NCBI GenBank assembly: GCA_963971225.1
Contig: OZ020270.1
Location: forward strand, 64,422,932-64,486,931
Length of the DNA: 64,000 nucleotides
From: Melieria omissa
Taxonomy: Eukaryota; Arthropoda; Insecta; Diptera; Ulidiidae
Direction of reading: 5' to 3'
Within the stretch, counting starts at the first letter, position 1; each line of letters begins with the position of its first letter. A program made the translations under genes and the position numbers. The notes beneath the pieces are model-generated. The model worked only from the letters and a program-made list of their open reading frames with translations, was not told the origin of the DNA and did not search any database. Below, piece by piece: positions 7,688 to 19,101 of the stretch.

Positions 7688-9238
7688 GTGATAGATGTCA
7701 AAGAAACGCCACAGGGGAAGGCGACCCCCTTCATCAAAACCATTCTGGAGGGCTCCCATAAGGACTCTTTTACGGCGCAGGGAGTCGGATCCCCAGTACC
7801 GGCGGTAGACAGTGGGCGAGCGGGCTGTCTGGCGTCGTCATCCAACGACCGCTTAGGCTGTGCAGGGGGACCCCAGGCTGTGCAGTCTACAAATGCTACT
7901 GGGAAGCAGGAGGCGCTCAAATCTGCATTAAGCAGGCAAAAGGCGCAGGAGTCCACAGCACAGGACGGTCCCTCACTTTTGGGGGTGCTGCCTCAGCTCC
8001 GGGGCCTTCGACTCGACGCTGCTATAAAGGGAGAATCTATGATTCTCTCGCAAAGTAGCGGCGCCGGGTCGGTGGACTCTGAGGCGGAGGCGGCACTCCT
8101 GGAGGAGGGAGACCGACCTGCGGCCACTGGCTCCACTCCTGGAATGTTACCGACGGGGGAACGCAAGGCGAGCAGTGCTGCGAAGAAAGCCAGAAATGGC
8201 TACCGGCGCTCTCTTGCGTTTCTCCGTAGAGTGAGCAAAGAGCGTGGATCCTTGTCCGATAAGGAGAAGGATCTGGTAAGGAAGCACCAGAAGATCGTGG
8301 CTAGATTCGAGAAGAAACAGGCGGCGATTTCTGGTGGAAAATGCACGACCGTTGCAGCAACGCCTGGTGACAGTGCCACGGCTGCACGGCCCACCGAAGG
8401 TGCAGTGGAGGCGGAAAAGCCTAGAAACAAGGCCACATCCTCCGTCACTGCACGGGTGGGAGTAAAGACGGGGACGGCAAAGCCTGAAAACAGTGCTGCG
8501 GTCGCCCCGTCAAGTAAGACTGGTCAGAGACCCACCACCTCTTCAAGGCCCACTTCCACCACGGTGGAAAAGGCCGTAAAAAGGGGAAGATCGGGTGACG
8601 ATCAGCCGACAGGGGAGGGGAAAAAGCTGAAGCCCTCAGCTAGCTTCTCTTCCCCACAGGAGTTGCAGATAGCCGTGGTGGACCGGAGCGATCCTGATGG
8701 GAAAATTCGCCCGGAAAACTGGCTTTCTGTAGAGGCGCGCATTCTGCGAGCGATGCTCGAGGCGGCTGACGGCGAAATTGACTTCGACGGCGCTGGCTGG
8801 CAGAAGGGTGTCAAAATCGTCGGTTGTGGCAACAAGGAGTCCCTCAACTTCTTGGTGCGCACTATCGGCGGTCTTGAGCCCCTCTGGCAGGGGGCGAAAC
8901 TCGAGGTCATACCTCGTGACCGTCTGCCACTCCGGCCTATCGTCACACTGTGGGTCCCCCCTCCAGTTATGGAGGACGCCGACACGATGAAGCTGATTGG
9001 CCGGCAGAATAGTGGCCTGAACACAGGAGAGTGGAGAATTCTATCCTCCACTACTTGTAAAAATGAGGCGGGCAAGGACGTTGTGATCGCGGTAGATCAA
9101 TCGTCCTTTGCCCATCTGCGGGACTCCCTGGGAGTTGTTAAGTTCGGTTTGGGTTCCCTCAAAGCTCGCTTCCCTAACAAGGAGCGCGTCAGACAAGGGA
9201 AGGCTGAAGGTAGTGCAGATAAACCTGCACCACTCTAA
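7688..9238 (+). CDS. LINE ORF1 protein (nucleic-acid binding, DUF4780-like C-terminus)
   Basis: This intact 516-residue frame has a low-complexity, lysine- and threonine-rich N-terminal two thirds and a folded C-terminal region from about residue 330. That region has GWQKGVKIVGCGNKESLNFL, followed by GLEPLWQGAKLEV and a proline-rich strand. It resembles DUF4780, a domain of insect LINE ORF1 proteins. No CCHC knuckle is seen. ORF1 proteins coat the LINE RNA. The frame overlaps the start of the ORF2 frame by some tens of bases. The true initiator may be this or a nearby ATG. Confidence 0.75.
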   Translation: MIDVKETPQGKATPFIKTILEGSHKDSFTAQGVGSPVPAVDSGRAGCLASSSNDRLGCAGGPQAVQSTNATGKQEALKSALSRQKAQESTAQDGPSLLGVLPQLRGLRLDAAIKGESMILSQSSGAGSVDSEAEAALLEEGDRPAATGSTPGMLPTGERKASSAAKKARNGYRRSLAFLRRVSKERGSLSDKEKDLVRKHQKIVARFEKKQAAISGGKCTTVAATPGDSATAARPTEGAVEAEKPRNKATSSVTARVGVKTGTAKPENSAAVAPSSKTGQRPTTSSRPTSTTVEKAVKRGRSGDDQPTGEGKKLKPSASFSSPQELQIAVVDRSDPDGKIRPENWLSVEARILRAMLEAADGEIDFDGAGWQKGVKIVGCGNKESLNFLVRTIGGLEPLWQGAKLEVIPRDRLPLRPIVTLWVPPPVMEDADTMKLIGRQNSGLNTGEWRILSSTTCKNEAGKDVVIAVDQSSFAHLRDSLGVVKFGLGSLKARFPNKERVRQGKAEGSADKPAPL

Positions 9239-12200
9239 AACCGCCACCCACGACCTTATGCAGTTCCTTGAGGAGACTGGAGTTGACTTGGCTCTAATTC
9301 AGGAACCCTGGATCGTAGGAAACAGGGTTTGTGGGTTAGATTCAGGTCAATTTAGATTGCTTCATTCACGCGGTGAAGGTAAGATACGAGCCTGTATTGT
9401 ATACAGAAGGTGCATTAATTTGTTTCTTTTGTCTCATTACAGTACTGGTGACCTGTGTGTGGCTGCATGCGAACGACGCGATGGGCGAGACTTGATCCTG
9501 AAGGGGAGGAACAACCGCCGAAGGAAGTCCGGGACCTTGCTGCGCACGCCCGATCACGGAGGCTCGACCTTATCATCGGGTGTGATGCCAATGCACACCA
9601 CATGCTGTGGGGAAGTTCCGACACCAACAGTAGGGGTGAGTCAATTTTTGAGTTTCTTCTAGGCTCTAACCTTGTGCTGTGCAATAGAGGCAATACGCCG
9701 ACTTTCCACAATAGGGTTAGGGAGGAAGTCATAGATATTACCTTAGTTACCGACTCCAACACTATCTCCGTGGTCGACTGGAAAGTACTGACGGAATGTT
9801 CGTTCTCGGACCACAACCGTATAGTCTTTTCAGTGGCCATAGAGGTTGGATGTCCACAAACTTATAGGAACCCGAGAAAGACTAACTGGCCTAAATTCAG
9901 TGCACTAGTTTCTCAGAAACTGGCATCGCGCAAAGCGATCGCTACATTCGAGAGAAACAACACTGACAGGTCAGTTGGTCTTCTAACGAAAGTGCTTAAC
10001 AAGTCTTTTAATGAATCTTGTCCTAAAAGTCGAGCTCCACGGAAAACCAACGCGGTGTGGTGGACCCCAGAGCTGAGACAACTTAGAACAGATACCAGAC
10101 GTCTCTTCAATAAGGCTAAACTTAGCCGAACTGAAGAAGACTGGGGAGCCTACAAGGCTAGCTTTAATAAGTTTAAGAAGACTATTAGGGCGGCCAAGCG
10201 GGATAATTGGAGGAAGTACTGCGAATCCCTCGACAATGTCAACGAGGCCGCCAGACTTCGCAAGGTGCTAGCCGGGGCATCACATACCCCTAGCAGCATT
10301 AGGAAGTCTGACGGCTCGTGGACAAAATCGAGGGAGGAGCTTCTAGAGACTCTCATGAACACCCAATTTCCCGGTTGCACGAGTGTTGTTGAGACGACCA
10401 CGCCTCATAGACAGCACTCGTCTCGGCCGGATGCTTTAGTTCAGGGGATTATCGATGAGGTCAAAGTGGCATGGGCGATAGACACCTTCAACCCGTACAA
10501 TACTCCGGGTCCCGATGGTGTCATTCCAGCTATCCTGCAATGGTCTAAGGAGGCAGTGGTCAAAGTCTTGGTGCGAATCTTTCGGGAATCTCTCCAACAG
10601 GGTTATGTACCACGCGCCTGGAAAGAGGTTAAGGTGGTGTTCATCCCCAAGGCGGGGAAGTCAAACCACGTCACTGCAAAAGACTACAGACCGATCAGCC
10701 TGTCATCGTTCTTTCTTAAGACTTTGGAGAGGCTGGTGGATGTCTATGTCAGGGGAGTGGCACAGTTCAGGGGAATCTGCAGGACGCAACATGCGTATTG
10801 CAGGGGAAAATCTGTAGACAACGCCTTGCATGAGGTCGTTCAGACGATCGAAAAATCGCTGAGCGTCAAGGAGTATACGTTAGCCGCTTTCCTCGATATT
10901 GAGGGGGCCTTTAATAACGTCACTCTAGAGGCAATAACCAGTGCACTTAGAAAATTCGAAGTGGACGAGAAAGTGGTGAGGTGGACCAGCGATATGCTTA
11001 GTAGCAGAAGGGTTCACTCCAGCCTAGGCTCGTGCTCGGTGAGGAGGTTAACCACAAGGGGCACACCTCAGGGGGGCGTCCTTTCGCCTCTGCTGTGGCT
11101 GCTTGTGATAAACAACATCCTCGAGATCTTCGAATCCAGGAGGCTGCGAGTAGTAGCATATGCGGACGACGTCACTATCCTGATCCCTGGAAAATTTCTT
11201 TCCATCAGTGATCTCATGGAGTCTGCCTTAGAAGAACTCTCTAGGTGGGCAGAGCATAACGGTCTAGGAGTTAACCCCTCAAAGACGGTTATAGTACTGT
11301 TCACCCGGAGATACAAAATACCGGAGTTTAGGCTGCCGAAACTCAGCGGCATCGCTATCATCCTCTCACCCGAGGTGAAATACCTTGGCACCACACTCGG
11401 CTCCAAGCTTTCTTGGAGACGCAACGTGGAAGAGCGGGTGAAGAAGAGCCTGAATGCCTTCTACGTCTGTCAGAAGGCCTTCGGGAAAAAGTGGGGATTG
11501 CGGCCGAGCATTGTCCACTGGATGTATACAGCGATCATTCGGCCGATCTTATGCTACGGAGCCATTGTCTGGTGGCCGGCTACGGACACCACGTCCTTGG
11601 CGACGCAACTGATGAAGGTGCAGAGACTGGCGGCTATGGGAATAGCAGGAATCGTCAAAAGCACCCCCCAGGCAGGCCTAGAGATGATTCTACATCTCCA
11701 CCCAATAGAGCAGTTCATTAAGTGCTGTGCCGCTAAAGGCGCTCTCAGGCTGAGAGAGGCCAACTTGTGGAACGAGCACGCTTATGGACACTCTGGGATC
11801 CTAAGGTCATTTACGAGGCCAGGTACGGAACATCAATTAGATTCCTGCACGGACTATCTGATTCTATACCTGGATTTTGATTCGCGCGCACTTACCTCCT
11901 TTCCCTCAAGGGAAGAGTGGGGACTTACAAGTGTGACAAGAAACGCCTCCATCACCATCTTCACAGATGGTTCTAAGATGGAGGAAGGTACGGGAGCTGG
12001 TCTCCACTCAGATGTACTAGAAGCTCAACGGTCTTTCAAACTCCCGGAACTCTGTAGCATTTTTCAGGCGGAGATTTATGCAATCTGGAAAGCTGCTGAA
12101 TTAATCCGCGACAGCGGATTATCACCCACGGATATCACAATCTGTGTGGATAGTCAGGCAGCCCTTAAAGCGCTGGAATCAGCGACTGTGAAATCAAAGG

Positions 12201-12796
12201 TAGTGCAGAGTTTTCACACTGCACTTCGCGGCATCGGACATCACCGAGTCACTCTCTGCTGGGTTCCGGGCCACTCTGGAGTGGCAGGAAACGAGGCAGC
12301 GGATGAGATGGCAAGAAAGGGGGTCACCCTGCCTCTCACCGAAGTGGATAACTCTGTGCTCCCTCCGATATCTGCCCTGTATTTGCGTATTGACAGGTTG
12401 AGCAAAACTTACATCGAGTCCTCATGGCGGAGCAGAACTGATTGCAGTACCTGCCGGGCAATATGGCCTTCCCTTTCCGTGAGGAAAACACGATATGTAC
12501 TGTCCCTGAGTCGAACCTCTATTAGGCAGCTTGTTGGAGTCATTACTGGACACTGCGCCATTGAATCTATGCTGGTCAAATGGTGCCTCTCGTCCAGTGA
12601 TGTCTGCAGAAGCTGTGGAGATGAGGAAGAAGTGGAAACGATCCAACACTACCTGTGCCACTGCCCGGCTCTGCAGGAACGCCGACTCCGTACCTTGGGG
12701 TCAAGGTTCCTGGTAGACTTGGCCTGCGCAGCAGTAGTTGAAATATCGGATCTACTCTCCTTCATCAAGAGGTCGAATTGGTTTGCCCCGAACTGA
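9185..12796 (+). pseudogene. LINE ORF2: APE endonuclease, reverse transcriptase, RNase H (frameshifted)
   Basis: The first part, in one frame, has the endonuclease start VVQINLHHSKTATHDL and LALIQEPW. Around nt 9500 the frame shifts and part of the endonuclease appears lost. The rest runs open to TGA at 12794-12796 and carries CDANAHHMLWGS, DITLVTD and SDHNRIVF (endonuclease), then RT with NTPGPDGV, YRPISL and YADDVTIL (near nt 11160). RNase H follows with FTDGSKMEEG and VPGHSGVAGNEAADEMA. A cysteine/histidine cluster (CRSCGDEEEV...HYLCHCP) ends the protein, as in many I-group LINEs. The single frameshift makes this copy defective. Confidence 0.88.
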
Positions 12797-12912
12797 GAGC
12801 CACTGGTTAGCTCCGGAATCTTCCATGAAGGGATTCACAATGGGCCATTTTGGCCTCTGAGTGGAAGTGCTGCCCTTGGGACGCACACACCCTTCCCTAC
12901 CTAACCTAACCT
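12797..12912 (+). other. LINE 3' UTR with ACCTA-repeat tail
   Basis: This is the untranslated tail after ORF2. It contains TCACAATGGGCC and ends CCCTACCTAACCTAACCT, meeting the target copy at 12913. A short tandem-repeat tail replaces poly(A). The related fragment at 4280-4352 ends the same way. Confidence 0.75.
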
Positions 12913-12958
12913 AAGGACAACGATAGGGAACACACTGCCACGTATACGTGGATGATAT

Positions 12959-13379
12959 TGTTACGAAACTCCACAGTTCGTTATCGACGGTTCGTTTTGA
13001 TTGTATTTGAAAATAAAACAACTGCAATTACTCAGCAAAAATCAACAATCACTTTATTTACAGATTCACACTTCGCTTGTATACACACTTGTTACCACTT
13101 TGCTTGCTCAACACAGACTCGACCCCTTGCGCTGCCACTGCTGCTTTTATACCAGTTTTCTTATCGCGCCGAAGTTTCTTGCAACTTCTAATTGGAAAAC
13201 GCTCGACTATTCTCGCACAGCCCATTTCGAGAACCATCCTTGCCATATCGGACTATACCAAGCGAATTTATAACAGTTTTGCTGTACTTCACAGTGCATG
13301 CCTAAAAGTATGCTTGGAAAACATTCGTGCGGAGAAAGGAATTCCTGTACAGTGCGGCACAGAATCTCTCGTCGTATCA
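12959..13379 (-). repeat. LTR of element B (3' LTR in element sense)
   Basis: It runs from TGTTACGAAACTCC to CGTCGTATCA in window orientation. Its partner is at 18642-19062. In element sense it begins TGATACGACGAG and ends TCGTAACA. It contains a TATA-like GTATAAAAGC (complement near 13145-13155) and AATAAA. Confidence 0.94.
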
Positions 13380-13390
13380 CTGCCCATCAC

Positions 13391-16300
13391 TTAGACTTGT
13401 TCGTCCCGAACAAGTACCGAGGCTCCGCCGGAGTAAGACGCCAGGCGCTCCAAATGGACTACTTTCAGCCTGGCGTTTCCGCTGCAGCAGCGTTGAACCC
13501 TGTACACCACGTCATTAATCCTGGTCACGACCTTGTACGGTCCTTCCCATGACGTTTGAAGCTTTGGAGACAAACGTTTCCTCCGCTGCGGGTTGTAAAG
13601 CATTACTAGATCGCCTTCTTGGAACCACGCTGTGTTAGCTCGTAGATCATATCTGGCTTTCATCTTATCGCTGACCAGTTGGATATGGTCCCTTATAAAC
13701 TGGTGGATTTCTTCCAGCTCCGATCGCTTATTAACTGCGTAATCAGTCTTAGCGCCTTCCGTCGTGCTGACCACTCCGAACTTCAAGTCAGCAGGCAACC
13801 TATACGCCATCAAGAACAGCGGAATATGCGTGTCCCAATCCTTTTGATTCCTGCCTACTACTTTCCGCAGATATTCCTCCAGTGTTCGATTGAATCGTTC
13901 CACCATGCCGTCAGACTGGGGGTGCAAAGGACAGGTGCGAGTTTTCCTTATTCCTAGTGGCTCACACACTTCCTTTAATACAAGAGACTCGAAATTCCTG
14001 CCTTGATCCGAGTGCAACTCCATTGGAACTCCAAATCTGGCCACCCAGTTGTTTACCAGCATTTCCGCGACCGTGGCGGCCTCCTGGCTAGGAACAGGAT
14101 ACACTTCGGGCCATTTGCTGAAATAGTCCATTACCACCAGCACATATTTGTTGCCTTGAGTGCTGAGTGGGAATGGCCCGGCGACGTCCATGGCAATTCG
14201 CTCAAAGGGCGCTCCCATGTTGTACTGCTGCATGCGGCCCCGAGATCTTCTTGTTGGCCCTTTCGCAGCCGAACATCGATCACAGCTCTTAATCCAATCG
14301 GCGACAGACTCCTGGCATCCTACCCAGTAGAATCGCCTTTTTATTTTGGCGACAGTTTTTGTAATGCCTAGGTGCCCTCCGCTAGAGTCGTTATGGTATG
14401 CCTCGATCACCTCGTCACCTCGATCAACCATCAGACAGCCGCAGACTTTGCCACTGCGTTCAGTAAGCCTTCGCGATCGGGCTTTCACCGGCCATCTCCT
14501 GCCAGTCTGGACGTGCGCGAGTTACGTGTATTAATAATTCAAACAACTTAAGTCGAAAGAAAAATTAAATCCGTCTTTATTGAGCTTGGTCTTAAGACTA
14601 ACTTTATTTTTCTCGCTTAACTCTAACTTGGCTTAGCTGGTCGTGTTCAATTATGCTGAGCTAGCATAAGCAATGCCGGGGTCGTTGATACCGTTCATCG
14701 ACCGCCGAAACGCTACGGATGTCGACTCAGCTGTTTGCCAATTGTTATTCGATACAAAGTTGGAAGGTTTGTTCAACTTTGTATCGAATATTTGTTTGTG
14801 TGTGTGTGTGGGTATGTAACTCGCGCTGCTCCTTGCCTTCAATGATTTTTTTAAGATCCGTATCCTCGCGCTGGTCCTTTTGTATCCTCTCCGCAGACCA
14901 CTCTTCCTCTGGCATAACGCTGACCAATCGTACGTCCACTATCTGCTCTTTGCTTTCGGCTCGCGAACAATGCCTGCATTCGGTTTTGCACGGACGGCGT
15001 GACAAGGCATCGGCATTTCCATGGCTGCTACCCTTGCGATGCTCTACCGTGTAGTCGTAGCTCTGCAGCCGCTCGATCCACCGCGCCAATTGGCCTTCCG
15101 GATCTTTAAAGTTCAGTAGCCATTTCAATGCCGCATGATCTGTACGCAGGCGAAACTTTTGCCCAAACAGGTATTTGTGGAAGTGTTTCACGCATTCCAA
15201 TACTGCGAGCAACTCCCTTCGTGTCACACAGTAGTTGCGTTCAGGCTTTGACAAGATTTTGCTGTAGTAGGCTATCACTTGTTCTTGGCCATCTATTATC
15301 TGTGATAGCACACCACCAATACTATGCCCACTTGCATCTGTATCCAGCACAAACATCTCTCCAGGCACGGGGAAGGCCAGAATTGGAGCAGTGCACAATT
15401 TTTCCTTCAGTCGTGCAAAAGCCTGCTCCTGTTCTTCACCCCACGCGAAGGCTTGATTCTTTTTCGTCAGTTTGTGCAAGCTGCCAGCTATGTTCGCAAA
15501 TCCTGGAACGAATCTTCGGTAGTATGTGCACAAGCCCAGGAAACTGCGGAGTTCGTGTAGATTGCGTGGTCGGGGCCACTCCTTCACTGCCGTGATCTTG
15601 CCTTCGTCCGTATGTACTCCACGAGCGGAAACCGTGTGGCCCAGATACTTGACCTCTGTTTGGAACAACGAGCACTTCTTTGGGTTGGGTTTAAGGCCGG
15701 CGTTTTGTATACGCCCAAATACCTCCTTCAGCTTTTCCAGGTGGTCGTCGAAGCTTTTGCCCATCACGATTATGTCGTCGAGGTATACCAGACACGTCCG
15801 CCAATGCAGCCCTTTCAGCACACGTTCCATTAGCCGCTCGAATGTTGCTGGTGCGTTGCAGAGTCCAAACGGCATGACGGTGAACTGCCACAAACCGTCG
15901 CCAACACTAAAAGCTGTTTTCTCCTTGTCCTGGTCTGCAAGATCCACCTGCCAATAGCCGCTGCGTAAGTCGAGTGTGGAAAACCACTGTGTGCCTGACA
16001 GTGTGTCCAGGGTGTCATCGATCCGAGGTAGTGGATAGCTGTCCTTCTTGGTCACGTCATTGAGCTTTCGAGAGTCGACACAAAATCGGGTACTGCCATC
16101 CTTTTTCTTGACTAGCACGACCGGCGAGCACCAAGGACCTGACGAAGGCCCTATGACCTTTTCTTTATGCATGTTTTCAATCAAATTTGTGACCTCTTCC
16201 CTCTTGGCCAGAGGAACTCGTCTTGGCGGTTGGCGGATTGGTTTGCACTTCCGGTATCGATGTTGTGTTTCACTATGGCTGTTCTTCCGCCCGCCTCCGT

Positions 16301-17157
16301 TGCAAATATGGACCCACAGTGCTGCAGGAGTGACCGTGCCTTCTGTTTCTGCTCGGCTGTCAATTCGCTGCTCCACTGGTTCTGCGGTATGGCGTGCATG
16401 TTAGAACCCCTTTCCTTACTTCCTCCGGATGGACTGCTTTCGCAATTGACAACTGCTTCAGCCTCTCTACACTCGCCAATGACCGCATCTTTTTCGATAT
16501 AAGTATCTGGGTGTGTTCAGTGGCTTGAGTATCCTGACTGGTATTTTTCCATTTTTCCACTAATGTACGTCCGATAATTATGTTGTCGTATCCTTGTTTT
16601 GGCGCTCCTACAACCCACAGCCGACCTGTCCCATCGTCCTCGTCCACCTTTGCCCACACAATCGCCTCGGAATTCGCTGGTATCTTCTGGTGTTGACACG
16701 AGACAACCTTCCTTACCGCCACGCTTCGCTCATAGCCAGTGTGCAGGGGGAATTCAACGTTGGCATATCTCAGCACATTTTCTTTCAGGTCCAGCGTAAA
16801 ACCGTGCCTAATCATGAAATCCACGCCGATAATCACGTCGTCCATTATATCCGCGACGATGAACTCATGTTCCAGGCTGCTGGTGCCGATAGCAACTGTT
16901 TTTGTTACTTTTCCTCTTACCGGCGCACGCTCGCCAGTCGCAGTCCGCAGCTGTATGCCATGCAGCGGTTCCCAGTTCTTCAGGAGCTTCCTTTTTATGA
17001 TCGAATATGACGCTCCAGTATCCAGTGTCAACACGAACAACTTTCCATCTATCTTTCCTTCAATCGTCAAGCTGCTGGGTTGTCGTTTCAACTGTGAGAC
17101 AAGGACGGTAGGGCAGCTGGTTGTGGGGATCAGCTCACGCCCCTTTGGGCTGACCCG
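13391..17157 (-). pseudogene. pol: Pol of element B, broken
   Basis: Read right to left: protease with LTLDTGASYSII (near 17030), a disrupted linker with at least two frameshifts (about 16550 and 16250), RT with YLDDIIVMG (near 15780), RNase H with LDTDASGHS, the inserted solo LTR at 14520-14821, then integrase. Compared with elements A and E, integrase lacks an in-frame block of about 20 residues (the part after FLMAYR) and about 90 bp before the HHCC module. It cannot make active Gag-Pol. The frame ends just inside the left LTR junction (near 13391). Confidence 0.92.
14520..14821 (-). mobile_element. Solo LTR of an errantivirus-type element inside element B
   Basis: This 302-bp insertion starts AGTTACGTGTATTAA and ends GTATGTAACT, so the ends are AGT...ACT as in gypsy/ZAM-type errantivirus LTRs. 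It is flanked by CGCG on both sides (14516-14519 and 14822-14825), an alternating pyrimidine-purine target as errantiviruses prefer. The sequence is absent from the matching place in elements A, C and E. A complementary poly(A) signal near 14575 (TTTATT) suggests minus orientation. A TG microsatellite lies near its right end. Confidence 0.75.
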
Positions 17158-17169
17158 TTTTAGTTTAAC
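17127..17169 (-). promoter_or_regulatory. Probable -1 frameshift signal, element B
   Basis: On the minus strand GTTAAAC (17169-17163) precedes the gag TAA. A 6-nt spacer follows, then an 8-bp stem between 17156-17149 and 17134-17127. The layout is the same as in elements A, C and E. Confidence 0.72.
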
Positions 17170-18575
17170 GACTCGTCGTCCTCAGCCCTGTGCTTGTTGG
17201 CTGGGCCTCTATTGTCAGTATTACTCGCTTCAGGCGATTGCGAACGAGAACGGGAACGCCTCTTTCGTTGGCGGCAGTCTCGTGCTATGTGACCCTGCTT
17301 GCCACATGTCCAGCAAACAACTTTAGAGGAGACAACCCGTGGCCTGCCCGGTGTCTCAGAGCTTATGGCCTGGATCGAAATGTCGCTGTCCGGCTGAATT
17401 TGGCGTATCCTTGCAGGTGCATACCGAGTGCCTCCAATCCATTTCGCCTCATATGTCATCGCGCTGGTCACCGTCTCCTTAAATGTCGGCTTGCCCATCA
17501 TCAAAGCACTGCGACGTGTCTCGGGATCATGCAGACCTTCAATGAACGACTCAATCTTCATCCTCTCGAGATCATCAGCTCCGAATTTTGGGTAGCACAA
17601 CTGTACGAGCCGCTCAATGTCTACTGCATATGTCTGCAGCGCCTCGCTGGCTCTCTGCCTGCGGTTCTTCAGCTCACAGTAGTACAGCATATGGTTGTGC
17701 TCGTTGCTGTACTTCACTGCCAACGCTCTCATGACGGCCTCGTAATCACTTCTCGAACGTTCCGGAACTGATTTCATTACCTCAGCCGCAGGACCTTTCA
17801 GCGCCAGAGCCAATCTCCGACCCTTCCTGATATCGGTCCACTGATTTTCCAAAGCAGCTAAGTCGAATTGCAGTTTAAATGTATCGAACGGCGTAGCACC
17901 ATCATAAGAAGGCACTTCTGTTCGGGTGGCGAAACTTTCCGGAACCGGCGGCAAACATTCTCGTGGCTGTACTTCTCTAAGCCGCTCGTCGATTTTTCTG
18001 TTTACCGAATCCTCCAGACTGTCAACTCGTTTGTCTAAATGTTCTACTCGCGTCTCCAGGTGCTCAACTTTCACATTAATCCTGTTCGAAATCTCTTCCA
18101 CTTTCTGCTCCAAGCGCTCAGAATTTTCCTGAAGCTTGGTTTCCATTCGCTCTGCTACTTCTCGGTTCGTAGTTTCGATTTTTGCGGAAATTTCCTGATT
18201 CGTAGTTTCCAGTTTCGTTGCCATTTGCGTCGACATTTCGCGATTTTCACGACTGACATTCTCAATTTTCGCAGAAGTTTCCTGAAACATGCCTCTCATT
18301 GCAATCATAAGCTGGCTCATGTCCATTGCTTGTGGTGGCGCAGCCGCTGCAGCCGTACTTTGCATCGACGCAGCACCAGCAGGCGATTCCTCCACTTTGG
18401 CCAACGCCTCTTGTTCCTGCGTTGCGAACTCGTGTGCAGCCCAATCGATGCCTCGTGACTCACACGCCTCTCGCAAGCGCAGCTGCAACTCCACCTTACC
18501 GCCAGCAGTCGGCAAATTCCAGGCAGCCAGCTCCTTCTTCAGCTGGTCCACCTTCAGCAGTTTGAGTTTAACCAT
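17160..18575 (-). CDS. gag: Gag of element B, SAP domain plus CCHC knuckle
   Basis: The 471-residue Gag starts at the ATG 18575-18573; an upstream in-frame extension exists but the family start MVKL is shared by B, C and E. Residues about 4-40 form a SAP-like DNA-binding motif (LLKVDQLKKELAAWNLPT). A long coiled coil follows (about residues 100-190, repeats of ETTNxE and KLQENSERLEQKVEEI). The capsid-like region starts at PSYDGATPFDTFKLQF. A knuckle CWTCGKQGHIARDC and an RS-rich tail close it. The coiled coil differs strongly from those of C and E, while both flanks are nearly identical. Confidence 0.9.
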   Translation of the reverse strand: MVKLKLLKVDQLKKELAAWNLPTAGGKVELQLRLREACESRGIDWAAHEFATQEQEALAKVEESPAGAASMQSTAAAAAPPQAMDMSQLMIAMRGMFQETSAKIENVSRENREMSTQMATKLETTNQEISAKIETTNREVAERMETKLQENSERLEQKVEEISNRINVKVEHLETRVEHLDKRVDSLEDSVNRKIDERLREVQPRECLPPVPESFATRTEVPSYDGATPFDTFKLQFDLAALENQWTDIRKGRRLALALKGPAAEVMKSVPERSRSDYEAVMRALAVKYSNEHNHMLYYCELKNRRQRASEALQTYAVDIERLVQLCYPKFGADDLERMKIESFIEGLHDPETRRSALMMGKPTFKETVTSAMTYEAKWIGGTRYAPARIRQIQPDSDISIQAISSETPGRPRVVSSKVVCWTCGKQGHIARDCRQRKRRSRSRSQSPEASNTDNRGPANKHRAEDDESLN

Positions 18576-18641
18576 GTCTGCGTTTTTATAATTGTATTTA
18601 TTATTTATCTTCAGTAATACAATCCCACTTCTGACACCAAA

Positions 18642-19062
18642 TGTTACGAAATTCCACAGTTCGTTATCGACGGTTCGTTTTGATTGTATTTGATAATAAA
18701 ACAACTTCAATTACTCAGCAAAAATCAACAATCACTTTATTTACAGATTCAAACTTCGCTTGTATACACACTTGTTACCACTTTGCTTGCTCAACACAGA
18801 CTCGACCCCTTGCGCTGCCACTGCTGCTTTTATACCAGTTTTCTTATCGCGCCGAAGTTTCTTGCAACTTCTAATTGGAAAACGCTCGACTATTCTCGCA
18901 CAGCCCATTTCGAGAACCATCCTTGCCATATCGGACTATACCAAGCGAATTTATAACAGTTTTGCTGTACTTCACAGTGCATGCCTAAAAGTATGCTTGG
19001 AAAACATTCGTGCGGAGAAAGGCATTCCTGTACAGTGCGGCACAGAATCTCTCATCGTATCA
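18642..19062 (-). repeat. LTR of element B (5' LTR in element sense)
   Basis: This is the partner of 12959-13379, 421 bp. In element sense the sequence just inside it reads TTTGGTGTCAGAAGTGGG (complement at about 18624-18641). From TGG this is a plausible tRNA-Leu primer binding site, as in element E. Confidence 0.93.
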
Positions 19063-19101
19063 ATATCATAATTTTTTCGGAAAATTAATGTGACCACTTA
19101 A

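Larger units (their letters stand above)
7563..12912 (+). mobile_element. LOA/I-group LINE, near full length
   Basis: This 5.35-kb non-LTR retrotransposon has an ORF1, an ORF2 with endonuclease, RT and RNase H, and a 3' UTR ending in short ACCTA units instead of poly(A). The target AAGGACAACGAT lies once on the right (12913-12924) and twice in tandem on the left (7539-7550, 7551-7562). It is inserted in the RT of the errantivirus. An RNase H domain after RT, together with the ORF1 type, fits the I superfamily and best the LOA clade, but no tree could be made. Confidence 0.88.
12959..19062 (-). mobile_element. Element B: Ty3/gypsy, SAP-Gag family, LTR subtype 2 (-)
   Basis: A complete but defective LTR element in reverse orientation, flanked by ATAT (12955-12958, 19063-19066). 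Both LTRs are 421 bp and differ at about six positions (about 1.4%). Gag is intact; pol carries frameshifts, deletions and a solo LTR of another family at 14520-14821. It is inserted exactly inside the RT motif C of the errantivirus. Confidence 0.95.
12913..19101 (+). pseudogene. pol: Errantivirus RT active-site segment, split by element B
   Basis: After the LINE the errantivirus continues for 46 bp and reads CHVYVDD in a frame shifted from the left part. It is cut at ATAT (12955-12958) by element B. To the right of B (19063-19101) it continues as IIIFSE, so YVDDIIIFSE was one RT motif C. It is cut again at 19098-19101 by a TTAA MITE. A stop follows the motif (FSEN then TAA). Confidence 0.85.

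Noticed and set aside
12895..12916. CCTAA units as a telomere or telomere-derived array
   Set aside because: Only about three units, located at the 3' end of a LINE, with the errantivirus continuing on the other side.
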